NCBI GenBank assembly: GCA_934573935.1
Contig: CAKTMO010000002.1
Span: 62,001 to 126,000, forward strand
Origin: an uncultured Oscillospiraceae bacterium
GTDB lineage: Bacteria > Bacillota > Clostridia > Oscillospirales > Oscillospiraceae
Direction of reading: 5' to 3'
Length of the DNA: 64,000 bases
Below are positions 54,896 through 63,463 of the stretch, piece by piece; positions within the stretch are counted from its first letter, which is position 1, and every line of letters starts with the position of its first letter. The position numbers and the translations under genes are program-made. Below the pieces are notes generated by a model. That model did not search any database. It was not told the origin of the DNA and saw only the letters and a program-made list of their open reading frames with translations.

Positions 54896-56029
54896 TCATT
54901 TTCCCACCGCGTGGTAAAACCGCAGCAGATTGGCGGCGGTGAAGCGGAGATTCTCCCGACAGTGGGGTAGGGTCTCCGCCAGAGGGGCGGGCAGGGGATT
55001 GATGGGAAACACCCCGCTGACGCCCTGGCCGTACACCGCGGCGATGTCCGTCTCGCAGCCGCCCACCAGGGCGGCCACCGGCACCCCCAGGCGCTTCGCC
55101 CGACGGGCCACGCCCACCACCACCTTGCCCCGCAGGCTCTGGCTGTCCAGCCGCCCCTCACCGGTGATAATCAGGTCGGCGCGGGCGGCGTGGCGGTCAA
55201 AGTCTGTCAGCTCCAGCACCAGGTCGATGCCCATGCGGAGGGGGCTGCCGAAAAAGGCCGCCGCTCCCGCGCCGAAGCCTCCGGCAGCGCCGCCGCCAGG
55301 CAGCGTCAGCACCTCCCGCCCCAGATCGCGGCGGATCATCGCCGCCAGATGGGCCAGCCCCGCGTCCAGTCGGCCCACCATGGCCGCGTCCGCCCCCTTC
55401 TGGGGGCCAAAGACCGCGGCGGCGCCGGTGGGGCCGCAGAGGGGGTTATCAATGTCGCACATGGTCTCCACCGGAAGGCGCGCCAGCGCCGGATCCATGG
55501 CGGACACGTCGATGCAGGCGATATCCCTCAGCGTGGCGCCCACAGGGACAAAGGATCTGCCCGCCCCGTCCCAAAACCGCACGCCTGCGGCGGCGGCCGC
55601 GCCGCAGCCGCCGTCGTTGGTGGCGCTGCCGCCCAGCGCCAGCACCAGCCGTTTCGCGCCCTGGCGGGCGGCGTGGACCATCAGCTGCCCCACGCCATAG
55701 GTGGTGGTCCGCTCCGGATTGCGGCACTCCCCCACCAGAGGAAGCCCCGCGGCGGCGGCCATCTCCACCACCGCCGTGCCGTCCGGCAAAAGGCCGTAGC
55801 AGGCCGTCAGCGGTTCGCCGCAGGGGCCGGCGCAGGCCACGCTGACCCGCCGGCCGCCCACGGCGGCAAGAAAGGCATCCACCGTGCCCTCGCCGCCATC
55901 CGCCACGGGAATGGCGCGGACGCGGGCCTCCGGCTCCAGCGAATAGATGACCTCCTCCACAATGCGGCACACCTCCACCGAGGACAGCGTGCCCTTGAAG
56001 GAATCGGGGATGACGATGTAGCTTGCCAT
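54896..56029 (-). CDS. Glycerate kinase (type I)
   Basis: 377 aa, GlxK/GarK family. Phosphorylates D-glycerate to 2- or 3-phosphoglycerate. Typical motifs: PDSFKGTLSS at the start, PVADGGEGTVDAFL, LALGGSATNDGGCGAA, CDIDNPLCGPTGAAAVFGPQKGA and ITGEGRLDSQSLRGK. It feeds glycolysis from glycerate (glyoxylate or serine degradation), but no such genes are adjacent. GACAGGAGGCGC precedes the ATG. It follows a DUF3786 gene with a 12-nt gap. Confidence 0.96.
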   Translation of the reverse strand: MASYIVIPDSFKGTLSSVEVCRIVEEVIYSLEPEARVRAIPVADGGEGTVDAFLAAVGGRRVSVACAGPCGEPLTACYGLLPDGTAVVEMAAAAGLPLVGECRNPERTTTYGVGQLMVHAARQGAKRLVLALGGSATNDGGCGAAAAAGVRFWDGAGRSFVPVGATLRDIACIDVSAMDPALARLPVETMCDIDNPLCGPTGAAAVFGPQKGADAAMVGRLDAGLAHLAAMIRRDLGREVLTLPGGGAAGGFGAGAAAFFGSPLRMGIDLVLELTDFDRHAARADLIITGEGRLDSQSLRGKVVVGVARRAKRLGVPVAALVGGCETDIAAVYGQGVSGVFPINPLPAPLAETLPHCRENLRFTAANLLRFYHAVGK

Positions 56030-56041
56030 AAGCGCCTCCTG

Positions 56042-56644
56042 TCAGCGTGGTGTGGGGCCGCCCGTCAGCCGCTCCAGCAGCAGATCCCCCACGGTGACGG
56101 CGTCCTCCACCGTCAGGTAATGGGCGGCAGCCTCGTCGATGAACATCCGCCCCGAGGCGGGGAACTCCTCGTCCGCCAGCCACAGCCGCAGCCATACGGG
56201 ATAGCGGGGCAGGAAGGGAAAGCGGGCGCAGAGATCGGCGTTGGAGGGCTCCAGCTCCGCCCCCAGGGCAAGGCAGCGGCAGCGCAGCTCCGCCGCGCTC
56301 AGCCGTCCCAGCCGCTGGCGGATCACCCGCTCCGCCCGCCGGTCAAAATCGCCGCCCCGCACCATGCCGTCCCGATACTGACCGAAGGCCATCATCCGCC
56401 CCGTCAGGGGCGTGCCGTCCGCCAGATCCAGATAGTGCAGCAGCGTCAGTGCGTGCCACATGTCCAGCTCCGGCGACAGGGCAAGGGACGGCAGCGCCAC
56501 GGCCACGGTCTTCCCCAGCGTGGGCACCAGAAAGCAGCCGTCCCGCCAGCACACGGCGGCGCGGCGGGCAATATCCTCCGGCCTGTGGCGGGCGATCCGC
56601 TGCCGCGCCACGACCAGCATGCTGTCGTATTGGGGATTGGCCAT
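56042..56644 (-). CDS. DUF3786 domain protein
   Basis: 200 aa. The C-terminal half 'FPFLPRYPVWLRLWLADEEFPASGRMFIDEAAAHYLTVEDAVTVGDLLLERL' (read in parts: RYPVWLRLWLADEEFPASG and DEAAAHYLTVEDAVTVG) is characteristic of DUF3786, found in corrinoid- and acetogen-associated operons of anaerobes. Function unknown. No signal peptide. GAAAGGAGCTGCC precedes the ATG. It lies between DUF3810 and glycerate kinase on the same strand. Confidence 0.86.
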   Translation of the reverse strand: MANPQYDSMLVVARQRIARHRPEDIARRAAVCWRDGCFLVPTLGKTVAVALPSLALSPELDMWHALTLLHYLDLADGTPLTGRMMAFGQYRDGMVRGGDFDRRAERVIRQRLGRLSAAELRCRCLALGAELEPSNADLCARFPFLPRYPVWLRLWLADEEFPASGRMFIDEAAAHYLTVEDAVTVGDLLLERLTGGPTPR

Positions 56645-56695
56645 AGGCAGCTCCTTTCTTCCGACATCGCAATGTATTTTTTCAGAAAATCCCTT

Positions 56696-57778
56696 TCACC
56701 CGCCGTAGTACGCCAGCAGCAGGTCCACCACCGCGCCGTAGCTCTGCACGCCGTCACTCAGGCCGTTGGACTTCAAAAAGCCGTCGTAGACTTTGGTGGC
56801 GGCGGTGTTCACCAGCCCGTCGAACCGGGCCCAGTAGGCGCTGTTCCGCGCCAGGTCAGCCCGCACCGTATCCGCCAGACTGTCCCGAACGGTCTGCCAC
56901 GCCTCCCTGTCCGCCCGGTACAGGGCGTTGGCCAGATGGACATAGCCCATCAGATAGCCGGAATAGCGATAGGCGTCGTTTTCCGCGGTGGTGGCCGCCA
57001 GAATGGCGATGAAATTGCACTCCTGCTCCGATGCCACCCCTTGCTGGTGGGCTAGCTCGTGGCAGATATTGGCGGGCAGATAGGCGGCGGGGCTCTCATC
57101 GTTCAGATTGGCCTCGCCGGTAAAGGGAAAATAAAAGCCACTGAAATCCAGATAGCTCATGCCCCGCGAGGACACAAATGCCTTGGGCATGGCGTTGGGC
57201 CTGTGCAGGCAGTCGAACTCCTCCACCACGCCGTCATAGGCGGCGGAGGCGGCGGCAAAGATCTCCTGCCGCGGCACGGCGAAGCAGCCGTTTTCATCCC
57301 GCGCCACCTGGGGCGCAAGGGCGGAGACCTCATCGGCAAAGCGCTGGGTCAGCGCCGTCAGCTCCGCCGCCGTGCCGCCCCGGGCGGTCAGGCCGCTTCT
57401 GTCCTGAAAGCTGTCGGCCCCGTAAAACACGCCCCAGAACAGGCAGAAGCCCGCATAGATGCTGAGGGCCACATTCACCACCGTCAGGGCCATCCGCAGC
57501 AGGCGCAGCCCCTTTTCCGGACAGACGATCAGGCACCGCACCTGCCACGCCAGATACAGCAGCGCCGCGTAGATGCCCGACAGGATCAGCACCTCCGCCA
57601 CAGACACGGAGGTCAGGCTCCACAGCCGCCCCAGCGCCTGCTCCACGGGTAAAATGACGCGGCCGCACAGCCAGTTCATGGCGGTGCGGCAGGTGCGCAG
57701 GGGAAAATAGGCGGTGAAAAACGCCGCCAGTCCCGCCAGCCACCACAGATATCTCCGGCAGCGCCGTAACCGTTCCAT
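56696..57778 (-). CDS. DUF3810 membrane protein with HEXXH-like metallopeptidase motif
   Basis: 360 aa. Three N-terminal helices (about 10-30, 55-80, 95-120), then an outer domain with ICHELAHQQGV (HExxH, about 240), followed by 'SEQECNFIAIL' and 'YSGYLMGYVHLANALYR', the DUF3810 pattern. It is predicted to be a membrane-bound zinc metallopeptidase; no substrate is known. The start is ATG 57778 (or GTG one codon earlier), overlapping the thioesterase stop. No strong Shine-Dalgarno, so it depends on coupling. Confidence 0.88.
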   Translation of the reverse strand: MERLRRCRRYLWWLAGLAAFFTAYFPLRTCRTAMNWLCGRVILPVEQALGRLWSLTSVSVAEVLILSGIYAALLYLAWQVRCLIVCPEKGLRLLRMALTVVNVALSIYAGFCLFWGVFYGADSFQDRSGLTARGGTAAELTALTQRFADEVSALAPQVARDENGCFAVPRQEIFAAASAAYDGVVEEFDCLHRPNAMPKAFVSSRGMSYLDFSGFYFPFTGEANLNDESPAAYLPANICHELAHQQGVASEQECNFIAILAATTAENDAYRYSGYLMGYVHLANALYRADREAWQTVRDSLADTVRADLARNSAYWARFDGLVNTAATKVYDGFLKSNGLSDGVQSYGAVVDLLLAYYGG

Positions 57779-58197
57779 CACGCCAGCTGCCTGCCGGTGA
57801 AGTACATCACCGTATGGCCGGTGGTGATCAGCTTTCCGGTCTCGTCGCGGATCTCGGAATCGCAGAAAACCAGCTTGCCGCCCGCCTTCTGCACCCGTCC
57901 CGTGGCGATCAGCTTACCGGAGGAAGGTCCGGCGTTGACGCAGTCGATGGTGCCGCTGACGGTGACGCAGGCCTCCATCCGCGTGGTCAGGATAGCCATG
58001 CCGCAGGCCACGTCCGACAGGGTGAACAGAATGCCGCCGTGGGGGACGCCCCAGCGGTTCAGGGTCTCGGGGTGGATTTCCACCTCCACCTGGGCCCAGC
58101 CGTCGTCCACCGCCACGATCTTCACATGGTTGTGCACATCAAAGGGCTCGCTGTCCAGGGCCAGGTTCAATAATTGCTGCTTTCTCTCGTCTGTCAT
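57778..58197 (-). CDS. PaaI family hotdog-fold thioesterase
   Basis: 139 aa. Hotdog fold: 'NRWGVPHGGILFTLSDVACGMAI' carries the PaaI HGG motif with Asp (GILFTLSD) as the catalytic acid, followed by 'GTIDCVNAGPSSGKLIATGRV' and 'TGHTVMYFTGR'. Hydrolyses an acyl-CoA; substrate unknown. It follows the ABC importer ATPase gene by 7 nt on the same strand, so it sits at the end of the peptide-importer operon. The start is at 58197, with GGAGTG upstream. Confidence 0.92.
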   Translation of the reverse strand: MTDERKQQLLNLALDSEPFDVHNHVKIVAVDDGWAQVEVEIHPETLNRWGVPHGGILFTLSDVACGMAILTTRMEACVTVSGTIDCVNAGPSSGKLIATGRVQKAGGKLVFCDSEIRDETGKLITTGHTVMYFTGRQLA

Positions 58198-58204
58198 AGC
58201 TTTT

Positions 58205-58930
58205 TCACTCCGCTGCTTGTAGTAATTGTTTCGTATACTCCGCCTGGGGATGGTCGTACACCTCGTCCACCGTCCCCTGCTCCACAATGCGGCCGTCCTT
58301 CAGCACCAGGCACCGGTCGCAGATCTCATACACCACGTTCAGGTCGTGGGAGATGAAGAGATAGGAAATGCCGAACTCCCGCCGCAGTCGGGCGATCAGC
58401 TGCAATATCTGGGCCTGAATGGTCACATCCAGCGCCGACACCGCCTCGTCGGCGATGATCAGCCCCGGCTTCTGGATCAGCGCCATGCCGATGCACAGCC
58501 GCTGCTTCTGCCCGCCGGAGAGCTGGTGGGGATAGCGTCCGTAATAGCTCTCGTCCAGTCCCACCAGGGCCATGGTGTCCCGCACGCGGCTTTCCACACC
58601 GGCCCTGTCATACTTGCCGTAGATCAGCAGCGGCTCCGCCAGGGCGCGGCCCACGGTAAAGGCGGGGTTCAGACTGCCCGCCGGATCCTGAAACACCATC
58701 TGGGGCCGCTTGGTGTAATGGGTGACGGTTCCCGTCACATCCTTTTCCATCCCCAGCACGGCCCGCGCCAGGGTAGATTTGCCGCTGCCGCTCTCCCCCA
58801 CCAAGCCCAGGATCTCACCCCGATGCAGGGTAAAGCTGATATCATGCAGCACCTGTTGGCGCTGTCTGCGCAGGCCCGTGCCGCGATACCACACGTTCAG
58901 GCCCTTCACCTCTAAAACCGTCTCTGTCAT
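58205..58930 (-). CDS. ABC importer ATPase (OppF/DppF type)
   Basis: 241 aa. Walker [10 protein letters not shown], signature LSGGQKQR, Walker [14 protein letters not shown], switch H ISHDLN. One of two ATPases of an oligopeptide/nickel-type importer; it lacks the long OppF C-terminal tail, making it shorter than the usual 300-330 aa. The start at 58930 overlaps the stop of the upstream ATPase gene (ATGA). Confidence 0.94.
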   Translation of the reverse strand: MTETVLEVKGLNVWYRGTGLRRQRQQVLHDISFTLHRGEILGLVGESGSGKSTLARAVLGMEKDVTGTVTHYTKRPQMVFQDPAGSLNPAFTVGRALAEPLLIYGKYDRAGVESRVRDTMALVGLDESYYGRYPHQLSGGQKQRLCIGMALIQKPGLIIADEAVSALDVTIQAQILQLIARLRREFGISYLFISHDLNVVYEICDRCLVLKDGRIVEQGTVDEVYDHPQAEYTKQLLQAAE

Positions 58931-59706
58931 AGCTTCTTCCTCGTGGGGATGGCGGCGATGAGCCGCTTGGTATATTCCGCCTGGGGGTCGTGGAACACCC
59001 GCTGCGTCTCGCCGGTCTCCACGATGCGGCCCTTTTCCATCACCGCCACGTGGGTGCACAGCTTGCGCACCACGTTCAGGTTGTGGGAGATAAACAGAAT
59101 GGACATGCCCAGCTCCCGATTCAGCCGCCGCAGCAGCTCCAGTATCTGGGCCTGAATGGTCACGTCCAGCGCCGTGGTGGACTCGTCCGCCAGCAGCAGC
59201 TTGGGGCGGGAGATGATGGCCGCGGCGATCATGGCCCGCTGCAGCATGCCGCCGGACATCTGGTGGGGATATTTGTCATACACCGCCTCGGCGTCCGGCA
59301 GGTCCACGTCCCGCAGGGCCTGCAGCGCCCGCTCCCGCCGCTCCTGGGCCGACAGCTTCGTGTGTACCCGCAGCGCCTCCTCCACCTGGGGGCCGATGCG
59401 CATAACGGGGTCCATGGCGCTCATAGGCTCCTGAAACACCACAGAGATGGCGCAGCCCTGACGGCGGCGCATCTGGGCGGGGGTCAATCCCAACAGATCG
59501 ACGCCGTCCAGCAGCACCTGTCCGGTCACGTCCGCCCGCCGCTGGGGCATCAAGCCGGACACCACCATGGCGGTCACGGTCTTGCCGCTGCCGCTCTCCC
59601 CCACCAGACCCATGATCTGGCCGTCGTCCACCGTCAGGCAGATGCCGTCCACCGCGTTGCGGCCCGCGTCGTGAAAACGTACCCGCAGATCCCTGATCTC
59701 CAGCAT
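58927..59706 (-). CDS. ABC importer ATPase (OppD/DppD type)
   Basis: 259 aa. Walker [11 protein letters not shown]-loop [14 protein letters not shown], signature MSGGMLQR, Walker [13 protein letters not shown], switch H ISHNLN. Also without the C-terminal OppD extension with its Fe-S Cys residues, so this resembles the short nickel (NikD) type. The start at 59706; 2 bp after the permease stop. Confidence 0.94.
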   Translation of the reverse strand: MLEIRDLRVRFHDAGRNAVDGICLTVDDGQIMGLVGESGSGKTVTAMVVSGLMPQRRADVTGQVLLDGVDLLGLTPAQMRRRQGCAISVVFQEPMSAMDPVMRIGPQVEEALRVHTKLSAQERRERALQALRDVDLPDAEAVYDKYPHQMSGGMLQRAMIAAAIISRPKLLLADESTTALDVTIQAQILELLRRLNRELGMSILFISHNLNVVRKLCTHVAVMEKGRIVETGETQRVFHDPQAEYTKRLIAAIPTRKKL

Positions 59707-59708
59707 GG

Positions 59709-60512
59709 TCACACGTCCTCCTTCCGCAGCCCCTCGCCCATCATGCTGACGCCCAGGATCAGCAGCACAATCACCGCGCCGGTACACAGCACGTACCAGG
59801 GCGCCTTTATCATATAGCTCTGGGATTCCGACAGCATATAGCCCAGCGACACATCCGGCGCGGACACACCGATACCCAGATAGCTCATGCTGGCTTCCGC
59901 CAGCACGGCGTTGTTAAACCCGATGACCAGCGCCGGCAGCAGCACGCCCCAGGTGTTGGGCAGAATGTGCCGGAAGATGATTCGCAGATGGGAGGCCCCC
60001 ATTAATCGGGCGGATTTGACATAGCTCATGGCCCGATGGCGGGCGAATTCCGCCCGCACCACCCGGGCAAAGCTGGGAATGAAGGCCACCCCCAGCGCCA
60101 GGATCACATTGTATTTGCCAAAGCCCAGCATGGCGATGAACACCAGCGCCAGCAGGATGTTGGGAAAGGCCGTCAGCGCGTCGTTCAGGCGCATGAGCAC
60201 CTCGTCCGCCACGCCGCCGAAATAGCCGGTAAAGGCCCCGATCAGGGTGCCCACCGCGCCGCCGATCAAAACGGTGCACAGGGCGATGAAAAAGGTAGTG
60301 CCCATGCCCGCCATGACGCGGCTGAAGATGTCGCGGCCAAAGCTGTCCGTTCCGAACAGATGGTGCAGCGAGGGCGCCAGAAACTTCTCGCTGCCCACGA
60401 TGGCCGTGGGGTCATAGGGCGTCCACACATAGCCGATCAGCGCCAGCGCCGCCATCACGGCGGCAATGGCCGCGCCGATGCGGAAGGACGTATTCTTCTT
60501 TTGCAGCAGCAT
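59709..60512 (-). CDS. ABC importer permease (DppC/NikC type)
   Basis: 267 aa. About six helices with the OppC N-terminal domain (FLAPSLHHLFGTDSFGRDIFSRV) and the EAA loop EFARHRAMSYVKSARLMGASHLRIIFRHILPN, read in parts. Forms the translocation pore with the DppB-type permease encoded 12 nt upstream. TAGGGAGGGACGGAC precedes the ATG at 60512. Confidence 0.94.
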   Translation of the reverse strand: MLLQKKNTSFRIGAAIAAVMAALALIGYVWTPYDPTAIVGSEKFLAPSLHHLFGTDSFGRDIFSRVMAGMGTTFFIALCTVLIGGAVGTLIGAFTGYFGGVADEVLMRLNDALTAFPNILLALVFIAMLGFGKYNVILALGVAFIPSFARVVRAEFARHRAMSYVKSARLMGASHLRIIFRHILPNTWGVLLPALVIGFNNAVLAEASMSYLGIGVSAPDVSLGYMLSESQSYMIKAPWYVLCTGAVIVLLILGVSMMGEGLRKEDV

Positions 60513-60524
60513 GTCCGTCCCTCC

Positions 60525-61466
60525 CTATCGCAGCCGCAGCCGTGGATCCAGCTGCTGGTTCAGGATATCCGCCAGCGTGTTCACCAGCACCACCCACAGC
60601 GCCAGGATCACCACAATGGCCTGCACCACCGGAAAGTCCCGATTGGCGATGGAGGTCAGCAGCATGCGGCCGATGCCTGGGATGGCAAAGACCTGCTCGA
60701 TGATGACGCTGCCCGCCACGATATCGGCCACCGTCATGGCGAGGAACGCCACCGTGGGCACCACGGCGTTGCGCAGCACATGGCGGTACAGCACCGCCCG
60801 CGGGGTGTTGCCCCGGCTGTAGGCGGTGCGGACGTAGTCCTTGCCCAGCTCGCCGGCGATGGAGCCCTTCAGCATCTTCACCGTCATGGCGATGCGGGGC
60901 AGGGCGATGGCAGCGGCGGGGTACAGCAGATACCCCACGCTGCGCCAGAAGCCGCGGTTGGGCGCGATAAACGCCCCCGGGTCGAACCAGTGCAGCACCA
61001 GACCGCACAGCAGCGTCAGCAGAATACCCACCACAAAGGGAGGCACCGCCATCACCACCTGGCCCAGCACCGTCAGCGCCCGATCCAGCCACCTCCCCTG
61101 GCGGGAGGCGGCAAACAGGCCGATGGGCAACGACGCCGCCACGATCAGCACAAAGGCGATGGCCGTCAGCAGCGCCGTGACCCCCAGCTTGCCGTGCAGC
61201 AGCTCCGCCACCGGCATGGCGTAGACGTAGGACGTGCCGAAATCCCCGTGAAGGGCATTGACCACCCATTCGAGATAGCGGGTGAAAAAGGGGCGATCCA
61301 GTCCCAGCTCCGTCCGCAGGGCGGCCACTGCCTCAGCGGTGGCGTCGCTGCCCAACAGCTTGATGGTGGGGTCTCCCGGAATGATCTGGAACGCCAGAAA
61401 CGCGAAGAAAGAGACGATGACCATGGTCAGGAGCATCATTCCGATCTTCTTTATGATGTTGCGCAT
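60525..61466 (-). CDS. ABC importer permease (DppB/NikB type)
   Basis: 313 aa. N-terminal helix and the OppB-type extracellular motif (IIPGDP, 'LGLDRPFFTRYLEWV', 'LHGDFGTSYVY'), then five helices and the EAA loop (YVRTAYSRGNTPRAVLYRHVLRNA). The start is placed at 61466 (MRNIIKK); in-frame ATGs at 61472 and 61475 are nearly as good. A MITE-like element separates it from the binding-protein gene upstream, so the operon may be read through it. Confidence 0.93.
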   Translation of the reverse strand: MRNIIKKIGMMLLTMVIVSFFAFLAFQIIPGDPTIKLLGSDATAEAVAALRTELGLDRPFFTRYLEWVVNALHGDFGTSYVYAMPVAELLHGKLGVTALLTAIAFVLIVAASLPIGLFAASRQGRWLDRALTVLGQVVMAVPPFVVGILLTLLCGLVLHWFDPGAFIAPNRGFWRSVGYLLYPAAAIALPRIAMTVKMLKGSIAGELGKDYVRTAYSRGNTPRAVLYRHVLRNAVVPTVAFLAMTVADIVAGSVIIEQVFAIPGIGRMLLTSIANRDFPVVQAIVVILALWVVLVNTLADILNQQLDPRLRLR

Positions 61467-61523
61467 GGTCATCATCTCTTTCTGTTGGTTGGTTAGATGG
61501 GGACGGCGGAATAGCGCACCCAA

Positions 61524-61630
61524 AGGCCCCCTTGTGTAAAGGGGGCTGTCTCGGCATGAGCCGAGACTGGGGGATTGCCGGTCAACCCCTCCGGCGCTTC
61601 GCGCCGCCTCCCCTTGCACAGCGGAAGGCT
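61524..61630. mobile_element. MITE-like element, copy 2
   Basis: 107-bp non-coding element related to 34983-35112. Left end AGGCCCCCTTGTGTAAAGGG, inverted right end AGCCTTCCGCTGTGCAAGGG. The internal hairpin (GTCTCGGCATGAGCCGAGAC) and the GGGATTG/CAACCCC arms are the same in plan. It lies between the binding-protein and permease genes of one operon. Confidence 0.7.
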
Positions 61631-61633
61631 ATT

Positions 61634-63172
61634 TTACTCGCTGTATCCCACAGTGCTCAGATCCTGGGCATAAATGGGATAGAAGGTATACCCCTCCAGC
61701 CCCGTGCGGATGGCCACCAGATCGGCCATGTCCTGCAGATACAGGTTGGCGGCGGTCTCGGTCAGCATGGTCTCCATCTGCTGATACAGGGCAGTCTGCT
61801 CCCTGTCGTCGGCGCTGCCGCGGGCCTGGGCGTACAGGGCGTCATAGGCAGGGTTGTTGTAGTTGACAAAGTTCTTGCCGTTGTCGGAGACAAAGCGCTC
61901 CAGCATGGCCCGGGCAGTGATGTTCTTGGCGTCCAGACCGGTAATGGTGGCCTGGAACTGACGGCCCACGTACACGTCGTTATACCACGTGGCGGCGTCC
62001 ACCGGCTGCACCGTGGCGCGGATGCCGATGGCGCCCAGCTGCTGCACCACCACCTCGGCGGTGTCCATGTGGGGCTGATAGTTGGACGACACGGTGATGA
62101 CCATGTCAAAGCCGTCGGGATAACCCGCCTCCGCCAGCAGCTCCTTGCCCTTGGCAGGGTCATAGCTGTAGTAGTCCACCAGCTCCGGCAGGAAGTATTT
62201 GGTCAGCTTGGGATAGATGCTGCTGCCCACGGCGGCGCCGTGGCCGTCGGCCATAATGTCCATGATCTCCTGCCGGTTGATGGAATAGCTCATGGCCTGC
62301 CGCACCTTTTCGTTGTCAAAGGGCTTTTCGGCGTTGTTCAGATACACCGCCTGCACCAGATTCATGGTGCCCTCCACCACGGTGAAGTCGTCGCCCAGCT
62401 GGGCGGTCTGGGCGCTGGTCAGATGGGCGCACAGATCCACGCTGCCGCCCTTCAGGGCCATCATCAGCGCGGTGGAATCCTCATAGATCTGATACGTCAC
62501 CTTGCCCACCCTGGCGGGGGTGCCCCAATAGCCGTCATAGCGCTCCATGACGATGTTCTCCTGGGGAGAACGGGACACCAGCTTGAAGGGGCCGGTGCCG
62601 GGGATAAAGCCGGACTGCCCCTCGCTGCTCTGGGGAATGATGGCCGCCGTCAGGAAATAGATCAGCTCCATATCCGGCTGGGCCAGACGGAAGGTCACCG
62701 TCTTTTCGTCCACGGCTTTCAGGTCCTGGATAGCAGAAAACGCCGACACCAGGGCAGAATCCCCGGAATTGCCGGCGCAGCGGTTGAGGGAATAGATCAC
62801 ATCCTCCGCCGTCACCGGCTCGCCGTTGTGGAAGGTCACGCCCTCACGCAAGGTGAAGGTGTAGACCAGTCCGTCCTCCGAAATGGCGTAGTCTTCGGCG
62901 ACCGCGGGGATCAATTCACCATCAGGGCCGGTTTTCACCAAACCCTCGTAAATGTTGAACAAGACCTCTCTGGTTCCTGCCGACGCTGCCGCGTGGGGGT
63001 CAAGACTGTCTTCCAGGTCCTGAGCGATGGCCACAACGATCTCGTTGTTGGCTTTCCGCTCGTTTTGCAAGCCGTTACTTCCTTCGTCGCCCTGTCCGCT
63101 GCCGCCTCCGCATCCGCAGAGTACAGCGCCGACCATTACCAGCGACAGGAAAAGAGATACCAGTTTCTTCAT
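61634..63172 (-). CDS. ABC importer solute-binding lipoprotein (family 5, DppA/NikA/OppA type)
   Basis: 512 aa. Lipobox VLCGCGGG near residue 19, then the SBP_bac_5 domain: 'LEDSLDPHAAASAGTREVLFNIYEGLV', 'YTFTLREGVTFHNGEPVTAEDVIYSL', 'GTGPFKLVS' and 'AVYLNNAEKPFDNEKVRQAMSYSINRQEIM', the usual family pattern. It captures a peptide, nickel complex or sugar-peptide and delivers it to the permeases encoded downstream. AAAAGGAGAAG precedes the ATG, and a near-consensus promoter lies upstream. Substrate not determined; no His cluster suggests a specific metal. Confidence 0.95.
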   Translation of the reverse strand: MKKLVSLFLSLVMVGAVLCGCGGGSGQGDEGSNGLQNERKANNEIVVAIAQDLEDSLDPHAAASAGTREVLFNIYEGLVKTGPDGELIPAVAEDYAISEDGLVYTFTLREGVTFHNGEPVTAEDVIYSLNRCAGNSGDSALVSAFSAIQDLKAVDEKTVTFRLAQPDMELIYFLTAAIIPQSSEGQSGFIPGTGPFKLVSRSPQENIVMERYDGYWGTPARVGKVTYQIYEDSTALMMALKGGSVDLCAHLTSAQTAQLGDDFTVVEGTMNLVQAVYLNNAEKPFDNEKVRQAMSYSINRQEIMDIMADGHGAAVGSSIYPKLTKYFLPELVDYYSYDPAKGKELLAEAGYPDGFDMVITVSSNYQPHMDTAEVVVQQLGAIGIRATVQPVDAATWYNDVYVGRQFQATITGLDAKNITARAMLERFVSDNGKNFVNYNNPAYDALYAQARGSADDREQTALYQQMETMLTETAANLYLQDMADLVAIRTGLEGYTFYPIYAQDLSTVGYSE

Positions 63173-63186
63173 GTTCTTCTCCTTTT

Positions 63187-63210
63187 CTCCCCGCGTCCTT
63201 CCGCGGGGAC
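63187..63210. repeat. Leader hairpin before the binding-protein gene
   Basis: CTCCCCGCG/CGCGGGGAC around TCCTTC, in the 5' leader of the importer operon; possible attenuator or mRNA stabiliser. Confidence 0.4.
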
Positions 63211-63214
63211 AGAA

Positions 63215-63243
63215 ATAATGGTTTTTCCCTATTCAATTGTCAA
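63215..63243 (-). promoter_or_regulatory. Promoter of the importer operon
   Basis: Minus-strand TTGACA, 17-bp spacer, CATTAT. Confidence 0.7.
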
Positions 63244-63429
63244 ATATGGGATGAGTCCCGCGCAATGTGCAGGCTCAAGGGGCAGTGTACCACACTTTTC
63301 CCCGTATGACAAGAAGGAATTTCTGAAAACGCCCTCCGGCGGCTTCCTTGACTCACCATGGGATTTCCGCAAACAGCGGGCGGAACAGCGCATCGCCCTC
63401 GCGCACACTCACCCAGCCTCTGCTTGCCG

Positions 63430-63459
63430 CAAAAAAGACGGCCCGCAGGCCGTCTTTTG
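63430..63459 (-). terminator. Terminator of the AI-2E family gene
   Basis: CAAAAAAGACGGCC, CGCA, GGCCGTCTTTTG; just after the stop at 63464. The rest of 63244-63429 holds no gene. Confidence 0.82.
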
Positions 63460-63463
63460 TGTT

